Source: Victivallales bacterium
GTDB taxonomy: Bacteria > Verrucomicrobiota > Lentisphaeria > Oligosphaerales > Oligosphaeraceae
Length of the DNA: 18,978 bases
Assembly (NCBI GenBank): GCA_017964325.1
Contig: JAGCSE010000318.1
Location: 1 to 18,978 of the forward strand
Direction of reading: 5' to 3'
Positions 1 to 8,900 of this stretch are shown here, in pieces. The notes beneath the pieces were generated by a model. It was not told the DNA's origin and ran no database searches. It worked only from the letters and a program-made list of their open reading frames with translations. The position numbers and the translations under genes are program-made. Positions within the stretch are counted from its first letter, which is position 1. The number at the start of each line of letters is the position of its first letter.

Positions 1-649
1 CCGCGACCGCCGCCGCCGGACGGTAGTTGGCCAGCAGCTTCCGCCAGGCTTCGGCGCGGTTGACGAACGCCTCGAACGCGGCGTCCGTCTTCGCCTTGAG
101 CGTATCTTCGTCCGTGAACTGGAACGGCGATGTCGTGACGGTGCCGTCGATCTTGACGGTGGCGGTCCACTTGAACGCGAACTTCAGCCCCTTGGGGCTT
201 GAGTAGCGGATGAAGACATCGCCCGTCTCGTTGTTCTTCGAGAGAGAGAAATCCATGACGCAGTGTTCGTTGCCCTTGATGCCATGGGACGCGAGGTTTG
301 TGACAAGCACGCCCATGCCGGCCTGCGAGAGCATCGCCATCACGCTGCTCGTCTGGCGCGGGTGGACATCGCCGCACAGGTTCTTGATCTTTTCCGCGAT
401 ACGGTTGATATTCTCGCGACCCTGCGGCGTGCCGTTGGCGGTGAACTGTTCTCCGTCAGGGAAGCGGACGCCGAAGCCGGCGGCATCGTCCTCGTTGATC
501 AGGTTCTGGCCAGGAGCGCTGTTTTTGGCGTAGTTGGCTGGACGGATCATATCGTCCGCCATCTGATTTCTGGCTCCTTCGACCGTGCCGAGCGCTTCCA
601 ATTCCATCTGAGCCTCGGAGTAGAAGGGAACCTGCCGATATTCACTCAT
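1..649 (-). CDS. Hypothetical protein, N-terminal 216 residues (3' end beyond window)
   Basis: Reading the minus strand from the ATG at 649-647 gives an uninterrupted frame to the left edge, beginning MSEYRQVPFYSEAQMELEAL. I do not recognise the family. No signal peptide or membrane segment is seen. The N-terminal part is polar. A central stretch contains HPRQTSSVMAMLSQAG (about residues 97-112), followed by a beta-rich part with SKNNETGDVFIRYSSP and FKWTATVKIDG, then a helical, alanine-rich tail cut by the window edge. A weak AGG lies about 9 nt upstream of the ATG. The frame stays open upstream to a stop at 857-859, with in-frame ATGs at 808 and 796, but that extension looks like non-coding sequence. 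It lies 243 bp downstream of another unknown gene in the same orientation, and the two may act together. The plus-strand frames here are antisense shadows. Confidence 0.75.
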   Translation of the reverse strand, partial: MSEYRQVPFYSEAQMELEALGTVEGARNQMADDMIRPANYAKNSAPGQNLINEDDAAGFGVRFPDGEQFTANGTPQGRENINRIAEKIKNLCGDVHPRQTSSVMAMLSQAGMGVLVTNLASHGIKGNEHCVMDFSLSKNNETGDVFIRYSSPKGLKFAFKWTATVKIDGTVTTSPFQFTDEDTLKAKTDAAFEAFVNRAEAWRKLLANYRPAAAVA

Positions 650-892
650 TGACAAGCCTGTTTTCGTGAAAGCGAATTTCGTGAATCCGCAGGCGGCGGA
701 TTTCCATCTCACGCCAAATTCGCCCGGAGCGCATGCGGCGTCCGACGGCGGCCCCGTTGGAATACGGTAGCGGCGCGTGGCATGAGACGGTCGCATTGTG
801 CAGTACATACTCCTTGCCGAGTCCAGATGAGGCGGAAACGGCGGTCGCGGTGATGTTCAGTACTGAACGCCTGCCTTCGAGATTCCGTCAAG
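650..892. other. Intergenic region with two palindromes
   Basis: This 243-bp gap separates two minus-strand genes of unknown function. It contains a perfect 14-bp palindrome, GTTCAGTACTGAAC, at 855-868. It also contains a hairpin at 684-702 with arms AATCCGC and GCGGATT around AGGCG, plus two copies of TTCGTGAA at 664-671 and 679-686. No T-tract terminator follows the upstream gene. The palindromes could be operator or processing sites for the downstream gene, but nothing in the sequence shows which. Confidence 0.4.
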
Positions 893-2698
893 CTACTTGG
901 CGAGTTCCACTGCTTTGGCCTTGGCCGTAGCGATGAAGTCCGAAAGGCTCTTCAGCTCTGTCGCGCTTGCCAGCGCGTCGTTTCCAAGCTTGCGCATTGC
1001 GTCTTTGACATCCTTGCACACCTTGGCGTCCGTGACGCCGCACTCCGTAAGCGCGGCGTCGGTTTCCTTCTCCACGGCCGCAAGATATTTGTCCTTGTTC
1101 GTCACAGGCGGTTTTTCCCCCATTTTGTTCCTGATGTTGAGCGCCTTGACGAACACGGCGGTGTCGAATTCGTGCTCCTCGCAGTAGTCGTCTACTGGGT
1201 TAAAGAACGCCTCGCCTGCGTTTCGGATCGCCTGCCCCAGGTCCGGAGTCTTCGCCTCGGCGGCCATGAGCAGCATGCCGTAGATCGGAATCTTCTCGTC
1301 CACGCCCACTTTGTCGAAGAAATGCGGATTCCCGGTGACGCTGCTGATTGTGTCGTTTAAGGTCTTTACGATGTTTTTCAGCGCTTCTGCTGCATCTTGC
1401 GGCGACAGTCCGTTGGAGATCGCATCCTTGAGCGTTCCGACGTTGGCATTGAACACCTTGGACATTTCGAGCAGTTGGGCGGGGGGGATTGGCGGCACTT
1501 TGCTGTAGGAAGTGTATTCGGCCTTCCAGCGGTTTTTCACATCGTCGGGAAGGTCCAGTGAATCGATGGCTGCGCAGGCATCGAGACGCTTCTGGACGAA
1601 TTCATCGACGAGCGCGTCGTAAGCAGCTTCCACATTGTATCCTTGATCTTTGCATCCGGGCGCCGTGCCGGCGGCGATGAAGGAGGTAAGGGACTTCGCT
1701 TTCGTGCAAAGATCATCCATCGGGATATGCGCGGCGACGAAGCGGGCGTCGAGGCCCAGCGAGGAGGCCAGCTTCTCCGTGGCCTTGGACTGCACTGCCT
1801 TGTCCGCGGCGTTGCTGCGCACGATAACATCGACGAACGCGTTGATCTGCGTCTCATAGTCTTGGAACACGGCCTCGACTTCGGCGGGATTTGCGCATTG
1901 GGTGATTCTCGCTTGGAGCCCGGGATGGCGCGTTTCGAACTGTGCGCCGATCGAATGCGCGGTGTTGGTAATTTCCGGTGCGCGGGCCTTAGCCTTCGTC
2001 AGGATGTAGTTCCCGGAAACCTGGGCCGCAAGGCGCTCTAGCGCCTTTTGGTCGTAGAGGCTTATAAGATCCGCCGTCGCGATGACACGCCCCTGTGCAT
2101 TTGCCGCATTGACCAGGGCTTTTATGTCGCTCGCGACGTTCGCCGCGTTCACGATTTTGTCAATCGTCTTCCCTGCAGGCACGACCGCTTCGCCGAAGAC
2201 ATCACGCAAATGGTCCACCAAGTTTCTGAAACTGTCCTGTATTTCCTGCGGGAGCTGGTCCAGACGGGCATCGGAGATGTTCCGTGCGATGCTGGCGTTG
2301 ACTGTGGCGTTGTTCTTGGCGTTCGCCTCGACGATCTTGTCAATCTCGGCCTTGATGATGAGTATGCGGCGTGCTGTGAGCGGCTTGCCTTGATCGTAGT
2401 CCTTCAGCTTCATCGCATTCCTGACATTCGCGGGAATGTTCGCCTCGCCACCGAAGATGTCGATGATTGTCTGGCGGAACAGATTGCGTGTGATATTGTT
2501 CGCATCCTTGTTCTGCCGTGAGCGCCAGAGCGGAGCTACCTTGTCTCCAGTCGCCGCCATGATGGAATGCCCGGCGTGTTGATCGCCATTGGCAGCTTCT
2601 CCACCGTCGCGTGCGATTGCCTTTTCGTTGCCCGCCTGCTTCTGCTGTTCGGCGAATTGAACGAACTTCCTGTATTGTTCATTGATTTCGAGTGCCAT
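893..2698 (-). CDS. Hypothetical 601-residue helical protein with FGGE/PLTARRI motif
   Basis: A 601-residue protein of unknown function. The ATG at 2698 is preceded on the minus strand by AAAAAGG with 8 nt spacing, which supports this start. No signal peptide or transmembrane helix is seen. The first 60 residues are polar and low in structure. A compact motif block follows: NITRNLFRQTIIDIFGG (residues 68-84), IPANVRNAM (88-96) and GKPLTARRI (104-112). The rest is predominantly alpha-helical and rich in Ala, Asp and Lys, without an obvious heptad repeat or catalytic motif. The size, solubility and modular look would fit a structural, secreted or effector-like protein, but no secretion signal can be named. 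The next gene downstream (ending at the left edge) has the same orientation and is also unknown. Confidence 0.8.
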   Translation of the reverse strand: MALEINEQYRKFVQFAEQQKQAGNEKAIARDGGEAANGDQHAGHSIMAATGDKVAPLWRSRQNKDANNITRNLFRQTIIDIFGGEANIPANVRNAMKLKDYDQGKPLTARRILIIKAEIDKIVEANAKNNATVNASIARNISDARLDQLPQEIQDSFRNLVDHLRDVFGEAVVPAGKTIDKIVNAANVASDIKALVNAANAQGRVIATADLISLYDQKALERLAAQVSGNYILTKAKARAPEITNTAHSIGAQFETRHPGLQARITQCANPAEVEAVFQDYETQINAFVDVIVRSNAADKAVQSKATEKLASSLGLDARFVAAHIPMDDLCTKAKSLTSFIAAGTAPGCKDQGYNVEAAYDALVDEFVQKRLDACAAIDSLDLPDDVKNRWKAEYTSYSKVPPIPPAQLLEMSKVFNANVGTLKDAISNGLSPQDAAEALKNIVKTLNDTISSVTGNPHFFDKVGVDEKIPIYGMLLMAAEAKTPDLGQAIRNAGEAFFNPVDDYCEEHEFDTAVFVKALNIRNKMGEKPPVTNKDKYLAAVEKETDAALTECGVTDAKVCKDVKDAMRKLGNDALASATELKSLSDFIATAKAKAVELAK

Positions 2699-2858
2699 GT
2701 TGAAAACCTTTTTCTTTATTTGATGTGGCTCTGTTCTGGATGCTTTGTGGTGATGATGTTTTGTCGTATCCGCTGTTTTTGTGTCCCCTCTTTCCGCTAC
2801 CCTTCATCTATAATTCTCCGCCATGTATGAAAATGTTACATGGTTCATGAACATTATT

Positions 2859-2876
2859 TTTATACTGATGTATAAA
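2859..2876. promoter_or_regulatory. Perfect 7-bp inverted repeat, possible operator
   Basis: TTTATAC-TGAT-GTATAAA is a perfect inverted repeat in the AT-rich upstream region of the minus-strand 601-residue gene, about 160 bp before its ATG. A second palindrome, GTTCATGAAC, lies 6 bp away at 2843-2852. Both have the size and symmetry of a dimeric repressor site, but no cognate regulator lies nearby. Confidence 0.25.
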
Positions 2877-2880
2877 TTTT

Positions 2881-3082
2881 ATGACCAAGGAAGGGGATGG
2901 CGCGAGGATGGCCAAACAAAAATTCATGCTGTCTGTCCGCCTACCAGATGATGGCGTTGTCGTGCCATATCATCATCCGTGACAATGTCTTCTGCAATGC
3001 TGTCGAGGCGATCATACTGCATCATGCGGAAAAGACAATGAAAAAGATAGACATTCGCTCATCGGCAAGCCAGTTTTCATGA
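2881..3082 (+). pseudogene. Possible small ORF remnant with a frameshift
   Basis: An ATG at 2881 opens a 33-codon frame that includes MAKQKFMLSVRLPDDGVVV and stops at a TGA at 2980-2982. A second frame, open through 3082, continues with DNVFCNAVEAIILHHAEK. A single frameshift near 2980 would join them into a protein of about 67 residues. The first segment resembles the opening strand of small DNA-binding or antitoxin-like proteins, but the match is too short to name. It may equally be chance coding in intergenic DNA. Confidence 0.15.
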
Positions 3083-3118
3083 ATGTGGATTTTCTGAATT
3101 CACAGACGGGATTTACCG

Positions 3119-3198
3119 CCCGCAGGCGGGACGCACGCGGGACCTCCCACCCGCAGGCGGGACTCCCCAGCCCGCAGGCAGGATGCACGCGGGACCTC
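3119..3198 (-). repeat. GC-rich repeat array abutting the esterase stop codon
   Basis: Two 28-bp copies (3119-3146 and 3171-3198) differ at two positions, and a shortened copy lies between them from 3150. Each begins with CCCGCAGGCGGGA or a one-base variant, which is itself an inverted repeat (CCCGC-AG-GCGGG). The two full copies end in GCACGCGGGACCTC. Read on the minus strand the array starts exactly at the TAA of the esterase gene. A related sequence starts at the TAA of the oxidoreductase at 5837. It could act as a terminator or 3' mRNA stabiliser, or be a REP-like mobile repeat. Confidence 0.75.
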
Positions 3199-4554
3199 TT
3201 AATTCGGGAAGGAGGTCATCTGGCCGTGATCACGCAGATAGGCGTTGCCGGCCGTGTTGACGGTGGTGCCGTAATGGCCAGTCGATGGACTTGTGCTCAT
3301 ACCCTTTTTGATGTTGGGCGGCAACGCGTTGTAGAAGGCATAGACGCTACTGGGGAAGCAGACTTCATCGACGAAACCCGTGCAGACAAACGTCGGACAA
3401 TGGAACATCGGCGCGAAATTGACGGCGTCATGGTAGGCGAGCGCCTGGGCGACGGCTTTCTTCTCCATGATTTTGGGATCGCGGCCGGCCAATACCCATG
3501 GCGACAGACGCCCCGCCTCCGCCGCGTTGAATTCACAGCCCGTCGGCACGTTGATCAGCACAAGCGATGCGGCAGGCTCGAGAGCTGCCGCCACGATGGC
3601 CTGAATGCCGCCCAGACTGCCGCCACGGATGATCAGATCCTTCCCGTTCCATTCGGGGCGCGATTTCATGTAGTCCAATGCGCGGAGGACGCGCAGATAC
3701 ATCTCATGAAAGACCCAATCCGTATTGGTGGCTATAGTGTCCAATCCGCCGTTTTTGTAGAAGATGTTACGTTGCGTGGCGTACCATGCGGGTTCGTGGC
3801 CCGTCTCCAGTCCATGCCATGTGACATAGATGGCGATGGCATGGTACTGCAAGGCGGCCTGCGCGGGCACGTTCGGCGACGCATCCGTCGTGACCATGCT
3901 CAGATAATCGGCGAGAATCGGTGCGCTTTTCGGCGCGGCTTGTTTAGGAATGGAGAGGTATCCTGTGACGGGCAGACGGCCAAGACAGTTGATGGAGAAG
4001 GCAAACGAATCGACCTTATCGGCATTTGGGGCATTTGGCAGCGGTTTCAGTTTGACGTCCATCGGAAGTTCCTGCAAGCGTTTGCGTTCGGTGGCCCAGA
4101 ATGCCTCGAAATCGGCAGGGCGGGACGGTTTGGCAATAATATGCTCCGGCTCGAACATGGCGCCGATTTCAAACAGCAAATCCTTCTTCGGACCTTGGCG
4201 AACTTGGCTACCGGGTTGCTTCACTTGCTTGCCATTCTCGTCAAGTACTTGGAACGCAATATACAACCAGCCTGGCTTGTCCGACGTGTATTCAATTTTA
4301 GCGGCTTCCCCCGTCATCTCGACAGTCTCCACTTTGACAACCGCACCCTCCCATTTCAGTGCGTAGCGGAGCTTTTCGCCAATGGCTGGCTTGCCGTTTT
4401 TCAACAATTTGTAGGTAAGCGTAACTGGTTCGCCGCATTTGGCAAAGCCGTCGGCGGGCGTCATGGTCGCCTCCAGAAAATATGGTCCATTGGCGGCAAT
4501 CGCTTCGGTGGCCGCGAGCATCATCGAAAGAAGCATGGTGTTCAGTGTCTTCAT
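3199..4554 (-). CDS. Secreted CE7-family acetyl esterase (acetyl xylan esterase-like)
   Basis: A 451-residue alpha/beta-hydrolase likely to remove acetyl groups from xylan, xylo-oligosaccharides or similar acetylated sugars. The start at 4554 gives a clear signal peptide (MKTLNTMLLSMMLAATEAIA, residues 1-20), implying export. The frame extends another 33 codons upstream to an ATG at 4653, but that would bury the signal peptide. Residues 24-115 look like an Ig-type beta-sandwich, as seen in some secreted CE7 enzymes. The catalytic domain (about 140-445) carries the nucleophile elbow GGSLGG (Ser313), the acid in GFVDEVCFPSS (Asp396) and the histidine in STGHYG (His427), in the order and spacing of CE7 (PF05448). 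The ribosome-binding site is weak. The gene is divergent from a Gfo/Idh/MocA oxidoreductase across 259 bp, suggesting shared control. A GC-rich repeat starts directly at its stop codon. Confidence 0.85.
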   Translation of the reverse strand: MKTLNTMLLSMMLAATEAIAANGPYFLEATMTPADGFAKCGEPVTLTYKLLKNGKPAIGEKLRYALKWEGAVVKVETVEMTGEAAKIEYTSDKPGWLYIAFQVLDENGKQVKQPGSQVRQGPKKDLLFEIGAMFEPEHIIAKPSRPADFEAFWATERKRLQELPMDVKLKPLPNAPNADKVDSFAFSINCLGRLPVTGYLSIPKQAAPKSAPILADYLSMVTTDASPNVPAQAALQYHAIAIYVTWHGLETGHEPAWYATQRNIFYKNGGLDTIATNTDWVFHEMYLRVLRALDYMKSRPEWNGKDLIIRGGSLGGIQAIVAAALEPAASLVLINVPTGCEFNAAEAGRLSPWVLAGRDPKIMEKKAVAQALAYHDAVNFAPMFHCPTFVCTGFVDEVCFPSSVYAFYNALPPNIKKGMSTSPSTGHYGTTVNTAGNAYLRDHGQMTSFPN

Positions 4555-4689
4555 GGTCGTGTCTTGTGGGTTGAGATGAATTGAAAAACAATGATTTATA
4601 GAAATGTAGCCGTGGAATGAAAAACTGCAAGTGAATGCTTTCTTGAGAAGCATATCTTAAAGCAAACCATTTCCTTGATTAAAAAAAAC

Positions 4690-4716
4690 ATGATATTCAA
4701 AAAAAGCGAATGTCAT
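4690..4716. promoter_or_regulatory. Inverted repeat between divergent genes
   Basis: ATGATATTC and GAATGTCAT form 9-bp arms with one G:T-type mismatch around a 9-nt A-rich loop. It lies in the AT-rich 259-bp space between the esterase and oxidoreductase start codons. An A/T tract flanks it on both sides, so it would resemble a terminator in either direction. No gene reads into it, so an operator shared by the divergent pair is a better guess. Confidence 0.3.
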
Positions 4717-4813
4717 ATTTTTAACTTGAAAGAGGATTCATCTTTTTGCAAAACTGTGTTACATTATCGTAATTGGATATATTATGAAGGAAAAAACAAA
4801 GGAGCAAGCTACC

Positions 4814-5839
4814 ATGTCGGATAAAATCTACAAAGTCGGAATCGCGAGCCTCGTCCATGACCACATTTGGAGCCTCTGTCGGAATTTTTCTGAACATCCG
4901 CAATGCCAAGTGGTTGCCGTCGGCGAAGAAGATGAGGGGTTGCGGATGCGTATGCGCGGTGTGATTCCAGGCATCCGCGAATACACGGACTGGCATGAGA
5001 TGTTCGACAAGGAACCGTTGGACATCGTCATCATCACGAGCGAAAACAGCCGCACGGCGGATATTGCGGAAGTCGCGGCGGCTCATAAAGTTAACATCTG
5101 CATCGAAAAGCCGATTTCAGCGACGCTCGCACAGGCAGACCGCATTCTGAAGGCTGCGAAGGATAACGGCGTGAAGCTTTTTGTCAATTGGGCGACCAAC
5201 TGGTCGGCGGCGGCGCAGACGGCGTTCCGTCTCATTCGTGAAGGTGCCATCGGCCAGTTGTATGACGCGCGCATCCACATGGCGCATCGCGGTCCGAAGG
5301 AAATCGGTTGCGAGGAGCATTTCTGGAAATGGCTCTACACGCCCGAACTAAACGGTGCAGGCGCGTATATGGACTACTGCTGCTACGGGGCGGACATCAT
5401 CCGACTGTTGTTGGGTATGCCGAAGTCAGTAATGGGCTGGCGGCAGATACTTGTGAAAGATTATCTCCCGGCGAACAGCGACGACAACGGCATGGTTGTC
5501 TGCTTCTACGACAATGCGGTAGCGCGGGCAGAGGCCAGTTGGTGTGAAATTCCAGGCTATCACGACGCGATTTTCCATGGTTCGAAGGGGAAGATCATCA
5601 CGGATTCCGGCAAGGTGCTGATGTCGGTTGATCCGTCGAAGCCGCTGGCGGAAGTTCCTCTGGATACGTTGCCTTCGCATTACAAAAATGCGGCGTGGAA
5701 TTTCGTTTACTGTTTGGAAAATGGCGTGGAACCCGACGGCATGTGCAACGCACAGGTCTCCCGTGACGCGCAGGAAATTCTGGAAGCGGGGCTGATTTCG
5801 GACCGCGAAGGCCGCCGCATCACGCTGCCGTTGACTTAA
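4814..5839 (+). CDS. Gfo/Idh/MocA-family NAD(P)-dependent oxidoreductase
   Basis: A 341-residue protein. The start at 4814 is chosen because GGAG at 4801-4804 sits 9 nt upstream; an ATG at 4784 lacks a ribosome-binding site. The N-terminal half has the Rossmann-fold layout of the family, including the hallmark EKP at residues 98-100 (NICIEKPISA) that contributes the catalytic lysine. The C-terminal half has GAGAYMDYCCYGADIIRLLLG (181-201), the substrate-domain motif. One oddity is that the first strand reads KVGIASLVHDHIW, without the usual glycine-rich GxGxxG loop, so cofactor binding may differ. Members oxidise or reduce sugar hydroxyls or carbonyls, usually in the cytoplasm; no signal peptide is present. 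The exact substrate cannot be read. Its divergent esterase and downstream glycosidase-like neighbour point to carbohydrate catabolism. Confidence 0.85.
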   Translation: MSDKIYKVGIASLVHDHIWSLCRNFSEHPQCQVVAVGEEDEGLRMRMRGVIPGIREYTDWHEMFDKEPLDIVIITSENSRTADIAEVAAAHKVNICIEKPISATLAQADRILKAAKDNGVKLFVNWATNWSAAAQTAFRLIREGAIGQLYDARIHMAHRGPKEIGCEEHFWKWLYTPELNGAGAYMDYCCYGADIIRLLLGMPKSVMGWRQILVKDYLPANSDDNGMVVCFYDNAVARAEASWCEIPGYHDAIFHGSKGKIITDSGKVLMSVDPSKPLAEVPLDTLPSHYKNAAWNFVYCLENGVEPDGMCNAQVSRDAQEILEAGLISDREGRRITLPLT

Positions 5840-5890
5840 GAGGTGACGCGTGTGTCCCTCCTGCGCCTCCTAACGGCGGGACGCCTATGG
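5837..5890 (+). repeat. GC-rich repeat starting at the oxidoreductase stop codon
   Basis: The sequence TAAGAGGTGACGCGTG begins at the stop codon. It matches the minus-strand sequence that starts at the esterase stop codon (TAAGAGGTCCCGCGTG), and similarity continues through a shared CCTGCG about 14 nt further on. A small stem GGCG-GGA-CGCC follows within the element. The copy is diverged but in the same orientation relative to its gene, suggesting a dispersed 3'-end element. Confidence 0.55.
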
Positions 5891-5959
5891 GATTTCCGAT
5901 ACGCTTCGTGTAGAGATTGTGCAGATAATTAAACCATAAAAATTTAAGGAAAACAAGCC

Positions 5960-8900
5960 ATGAGAAAAGCCATCATAACTCTTCTGTTGGCAATAATATC
6001 CATTTATGGACAGACGGTCGGAAAGCGACCATACGAAATGGATTGGGCGAACCGAACAAAGGATGACCATCCCGCTCTTGTGGATTTCGAACGCGATGAA
6101 ACATGGACAGTTGAAGCGCAGAAAGGCGAATGTCTCATCCAACGGTCTCGTGAACAGCAGATGTTCGGAGACTACGTACTGAAAGCCACTTATAAAGGCG
6201 TTAAGGGCGGTGCGTCATTTATTCTTCGTCCTCCGCAGCCCCTCCCTGTGCCCGATGGTTTCGATGCCATCACGATGTGGGTCTATGGCAACCATTTCGC
6301 CATCCGTCAGGATGGCAGGACAGTTGGCAATGCCGTGATCGACATCCTCTTCAAGACGGCAGACGGAAAGGAACAGTCGATCCAACTCATCCGCATCCAT
6401 TGGGATGAATGGTTCCTCTGCCACATCCGTTTGACGGATGATCAGCAGAAGCTGCTCCATCAGCCTGGAACATTTTTCAGTGGAATAAAAATCAATAATT
6501 GCCGTACAGAAAACGAACGGACGCTATATTTTGACAGCCTCTGCCTGTATAAGGAAGCATTTGCGCCGCTGACGTTTACACCACGCGCCAAACGCGGCAT
6601 CGACTTGTTTCCAGGGCAGGATGCAGGTGTCAACATAGGCGAAGGCCGCCTGCCGTTTCCGAATCGTCCAGAAACAATTCTGCCCGACAGCGCGGCAAAC
6701 GGTTCGTTCAACAGCCTCTCCCACAAAGGGGATGGCGCCGTGTTGCGCTATGCGGGGCAGGATGGCACGCTGACCATCACATATGAGCCAAAGACAGGCA
6801 CTTGGAGCGATTTGACGGCGAAATGGAACGACGGTCCATCATTCCAGCCGCTGGCCGACGGCGGTGCACGGTTTGCGGGCGGAAGTGGAATTCTGCCGGA
6901 CAAGGCGGAATTCATCGGCTGCCAATTTCCAAGAAACAATCGACAAGGCTTCTCGGCGGCGTGGAAACTTTTCCATGGCAATGACAGTTTCGAAGTTCAA
7001 TACACATTCACGCTGCGCGGCAAGACATTGGTCGTCGATACAATTGCGAACAATACTTCAAATTGCGTTGGAATCGTAACATACGGAAGCATAAAAGGGC
7101 TTTTATTCACTGAAAAAATAGAGATACCTTATTATGATTATGCAAGTGGACGCCCCGCCGTCGTATTAATGCAAAGCGGCGACACGCCGTTGTTCTTAAG
7201 CGGCCATACGGACTGGTATCTCTCCAACGGAAGCCGTCCACGCGGCGCAGGCGATCCACGCAAGGAAGTGCAGTTCAATGGCTTGGTTGAATACATCCCA
7301 AAGACGGACGGGCAGAGGAACGATGTTTATGAACGCTTCTTCATCACAATTTCACCTGTTTTTGAAGAAACATTGCCGAACATTCCAAATCCGAAATCGC
7401 CGTGGAAACACGTGACGGGTACGGGCGTGTGGCGTGCGCACGGCGCGGGCAACCGCGAAACGGACAAAAAGTATTGGTACAACATCTGGCGGCATGGCAT
7501 GCGCCATTGTATCATTACCGACCATGAGACGGGCTGGCGCGACGGCGAAGAAAGTTTCACGTTCCGTACACGCCCTGCACCTGGAAAAGGCGGCGACAAA
7601 GGGCAATATGACTATGCGCGCTATATGCAGGACACGCTCGGTTTTGTCTATGGTCCATACAATAATTTCACGGATTTCGCCCCTGTGAATGAATATTGGA
7701 GCACGGACATGGTGGCACGCAACTCCAACAACCAATTAATGCACGCATGGCGGCGCTGCTATGCACCGAAACCATTACGGGCGGTCGAATACGCTGAAAA
7801 ACTGCCGCTAATCATTCAGGACAAATTCCATTTCAGCACGGCGTACTGCGATGTTCATACATCTGTAACACCTTGGAGTCGTTGCGATTACGATTATCGC
7901 GTGCCAGGTGCTGGAACATTTGCGCAGGTCTTCTACGCATACGGCGAAATCATGCTGATGCAAAAGAAGGCATGGAACGGGCCCGTCTATTCAGAAGGGC
8001 CGCATTTCTGCTTCTACAGTGGCTTGACGGATGGAAACTACGCACAGGACCGTACTTATCGCTTGCCGGACCGTCCGTGGCTCGTTGATTTCGACCTTCA
8101 TAAAATCCATGATCAGGAGTGCAATTTCGGCATCGGCAGCCCCGCGATGTTCTATGAGGAAGGCAAGCCGTTTGGCCGCACGCCAGAAGAATTGGAAATG
8201 TGCATCGACCGCTTCCTTGCGGCGACAGTCGCCTTCGGCCATCCAGGCTTCCTGGTCGGCGAAGGCGGATTGCGGATGACGATGCGCAGCTATTTTCTCG
8301 TCCAGCAGTTGGCGGCCCGCTACACGCAGGCCTCCGTTGCGAGCATCCGCTATGCGGACGCACAGGGCAATCTTTGGAAAACCTCCGAAGCATTGGTCAA
8401 TCAATGCTATAAGCGGTCGCAACTGGTGGTCGATTATGATGACGGCACGCATGTCGTCGCGAACGGCAGCCGGACGGAGAATATGCACGTGAAGCATCTT
8501 GGCCGCGATATCTTCCTGCCGCCCAACGGCTTCGAGGGTTGGACGGACGATGGTAAAATCTATGTTTTCAGCGGCTTGAAGCACGGCCAGCGTGTCGATT
8601 ATGCCGAAACGCCCGAATACATTTATATAGATGGTCGCGACAAATCCGCGCCACGTTTTGCGAAGGCGGCTGGTTCTGGCAGTGCCGTGTGCCGCGCGGA
8701 TGGCGACGACCATTGGGAAATCATTCCGTGGAACAAGGCGATGTGCGGATTTGCCATCGAAGGCGGTGCCGCACAAGCTCTTGTGCATGACGGATCGGTC
8801 ATTGGCCCCGCGAAGACCGTCCGTTGCCGTGGATTGCTGTATGTCCTGCCCGTCGAAGGTGCTGTCAGCTACAGGCTTGACCGTCATGTCGTGACGCCTG

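Larger units (their letters stand above)
2699..3198. other. 500-bp intergenic region, AT-rich then GC-rich
   Basis: The AT-rich half (about 2700-2880) lies upstream of the 601-residue gene and should contain its promoter. It has a perfect 10-bp palindrome GTTCATGAAC (2843-2852) and an inverted repeat with arms TTTATAC and GTATAAA around TGAT (2859-2876). The middle (2881-3082) holds short open frames discussed separately. The last 80 bp are a GC-rich repeat that abuts the stop codon of the esterase gene. No RNA gene is seen. Confidence 0.5.

Noticed and set aside
210..652. Two plus-strand open frames of 107 and 129 codons
   Set aside because: They lie antisense to a continuous minus-strand frame that reaches the window edge and has protein-like composition; the plus-strand frames are Arg/His-rich shadows without ribosome-binding sites.
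709..930. Short open frames on both strands between the two left-hand genes
   Set aside because: They are under 70 codons, overlap each other and the end of the 601-residue gene, and lack start signals.
3119..3198. GC-rich repeat as a CRISPR or coding repeat
   Set aside because: The copies are nearly contiguous with irregular spacing, and no reliable frame crosses them apart from an antisense shadow.
3079..4584. A 501-codon plus-strand open frame
   Set aside because: It is antisense to the CE7 esterase, begins in intergenic repeat sequence, and its translation is rich in Arg, His and Gln with no family motifs.
4555..4653. 33-codon N-terminal extension of the esterase
   Set aside because: It would place the signal peptide internally; the extension has no recognisable feature.
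4784..4813. Earlier ATG for the oxidoreductase
   Set aside because: No ribosome-binding site precedes it, whereas GGAG is well placed for the ATG at 4814.
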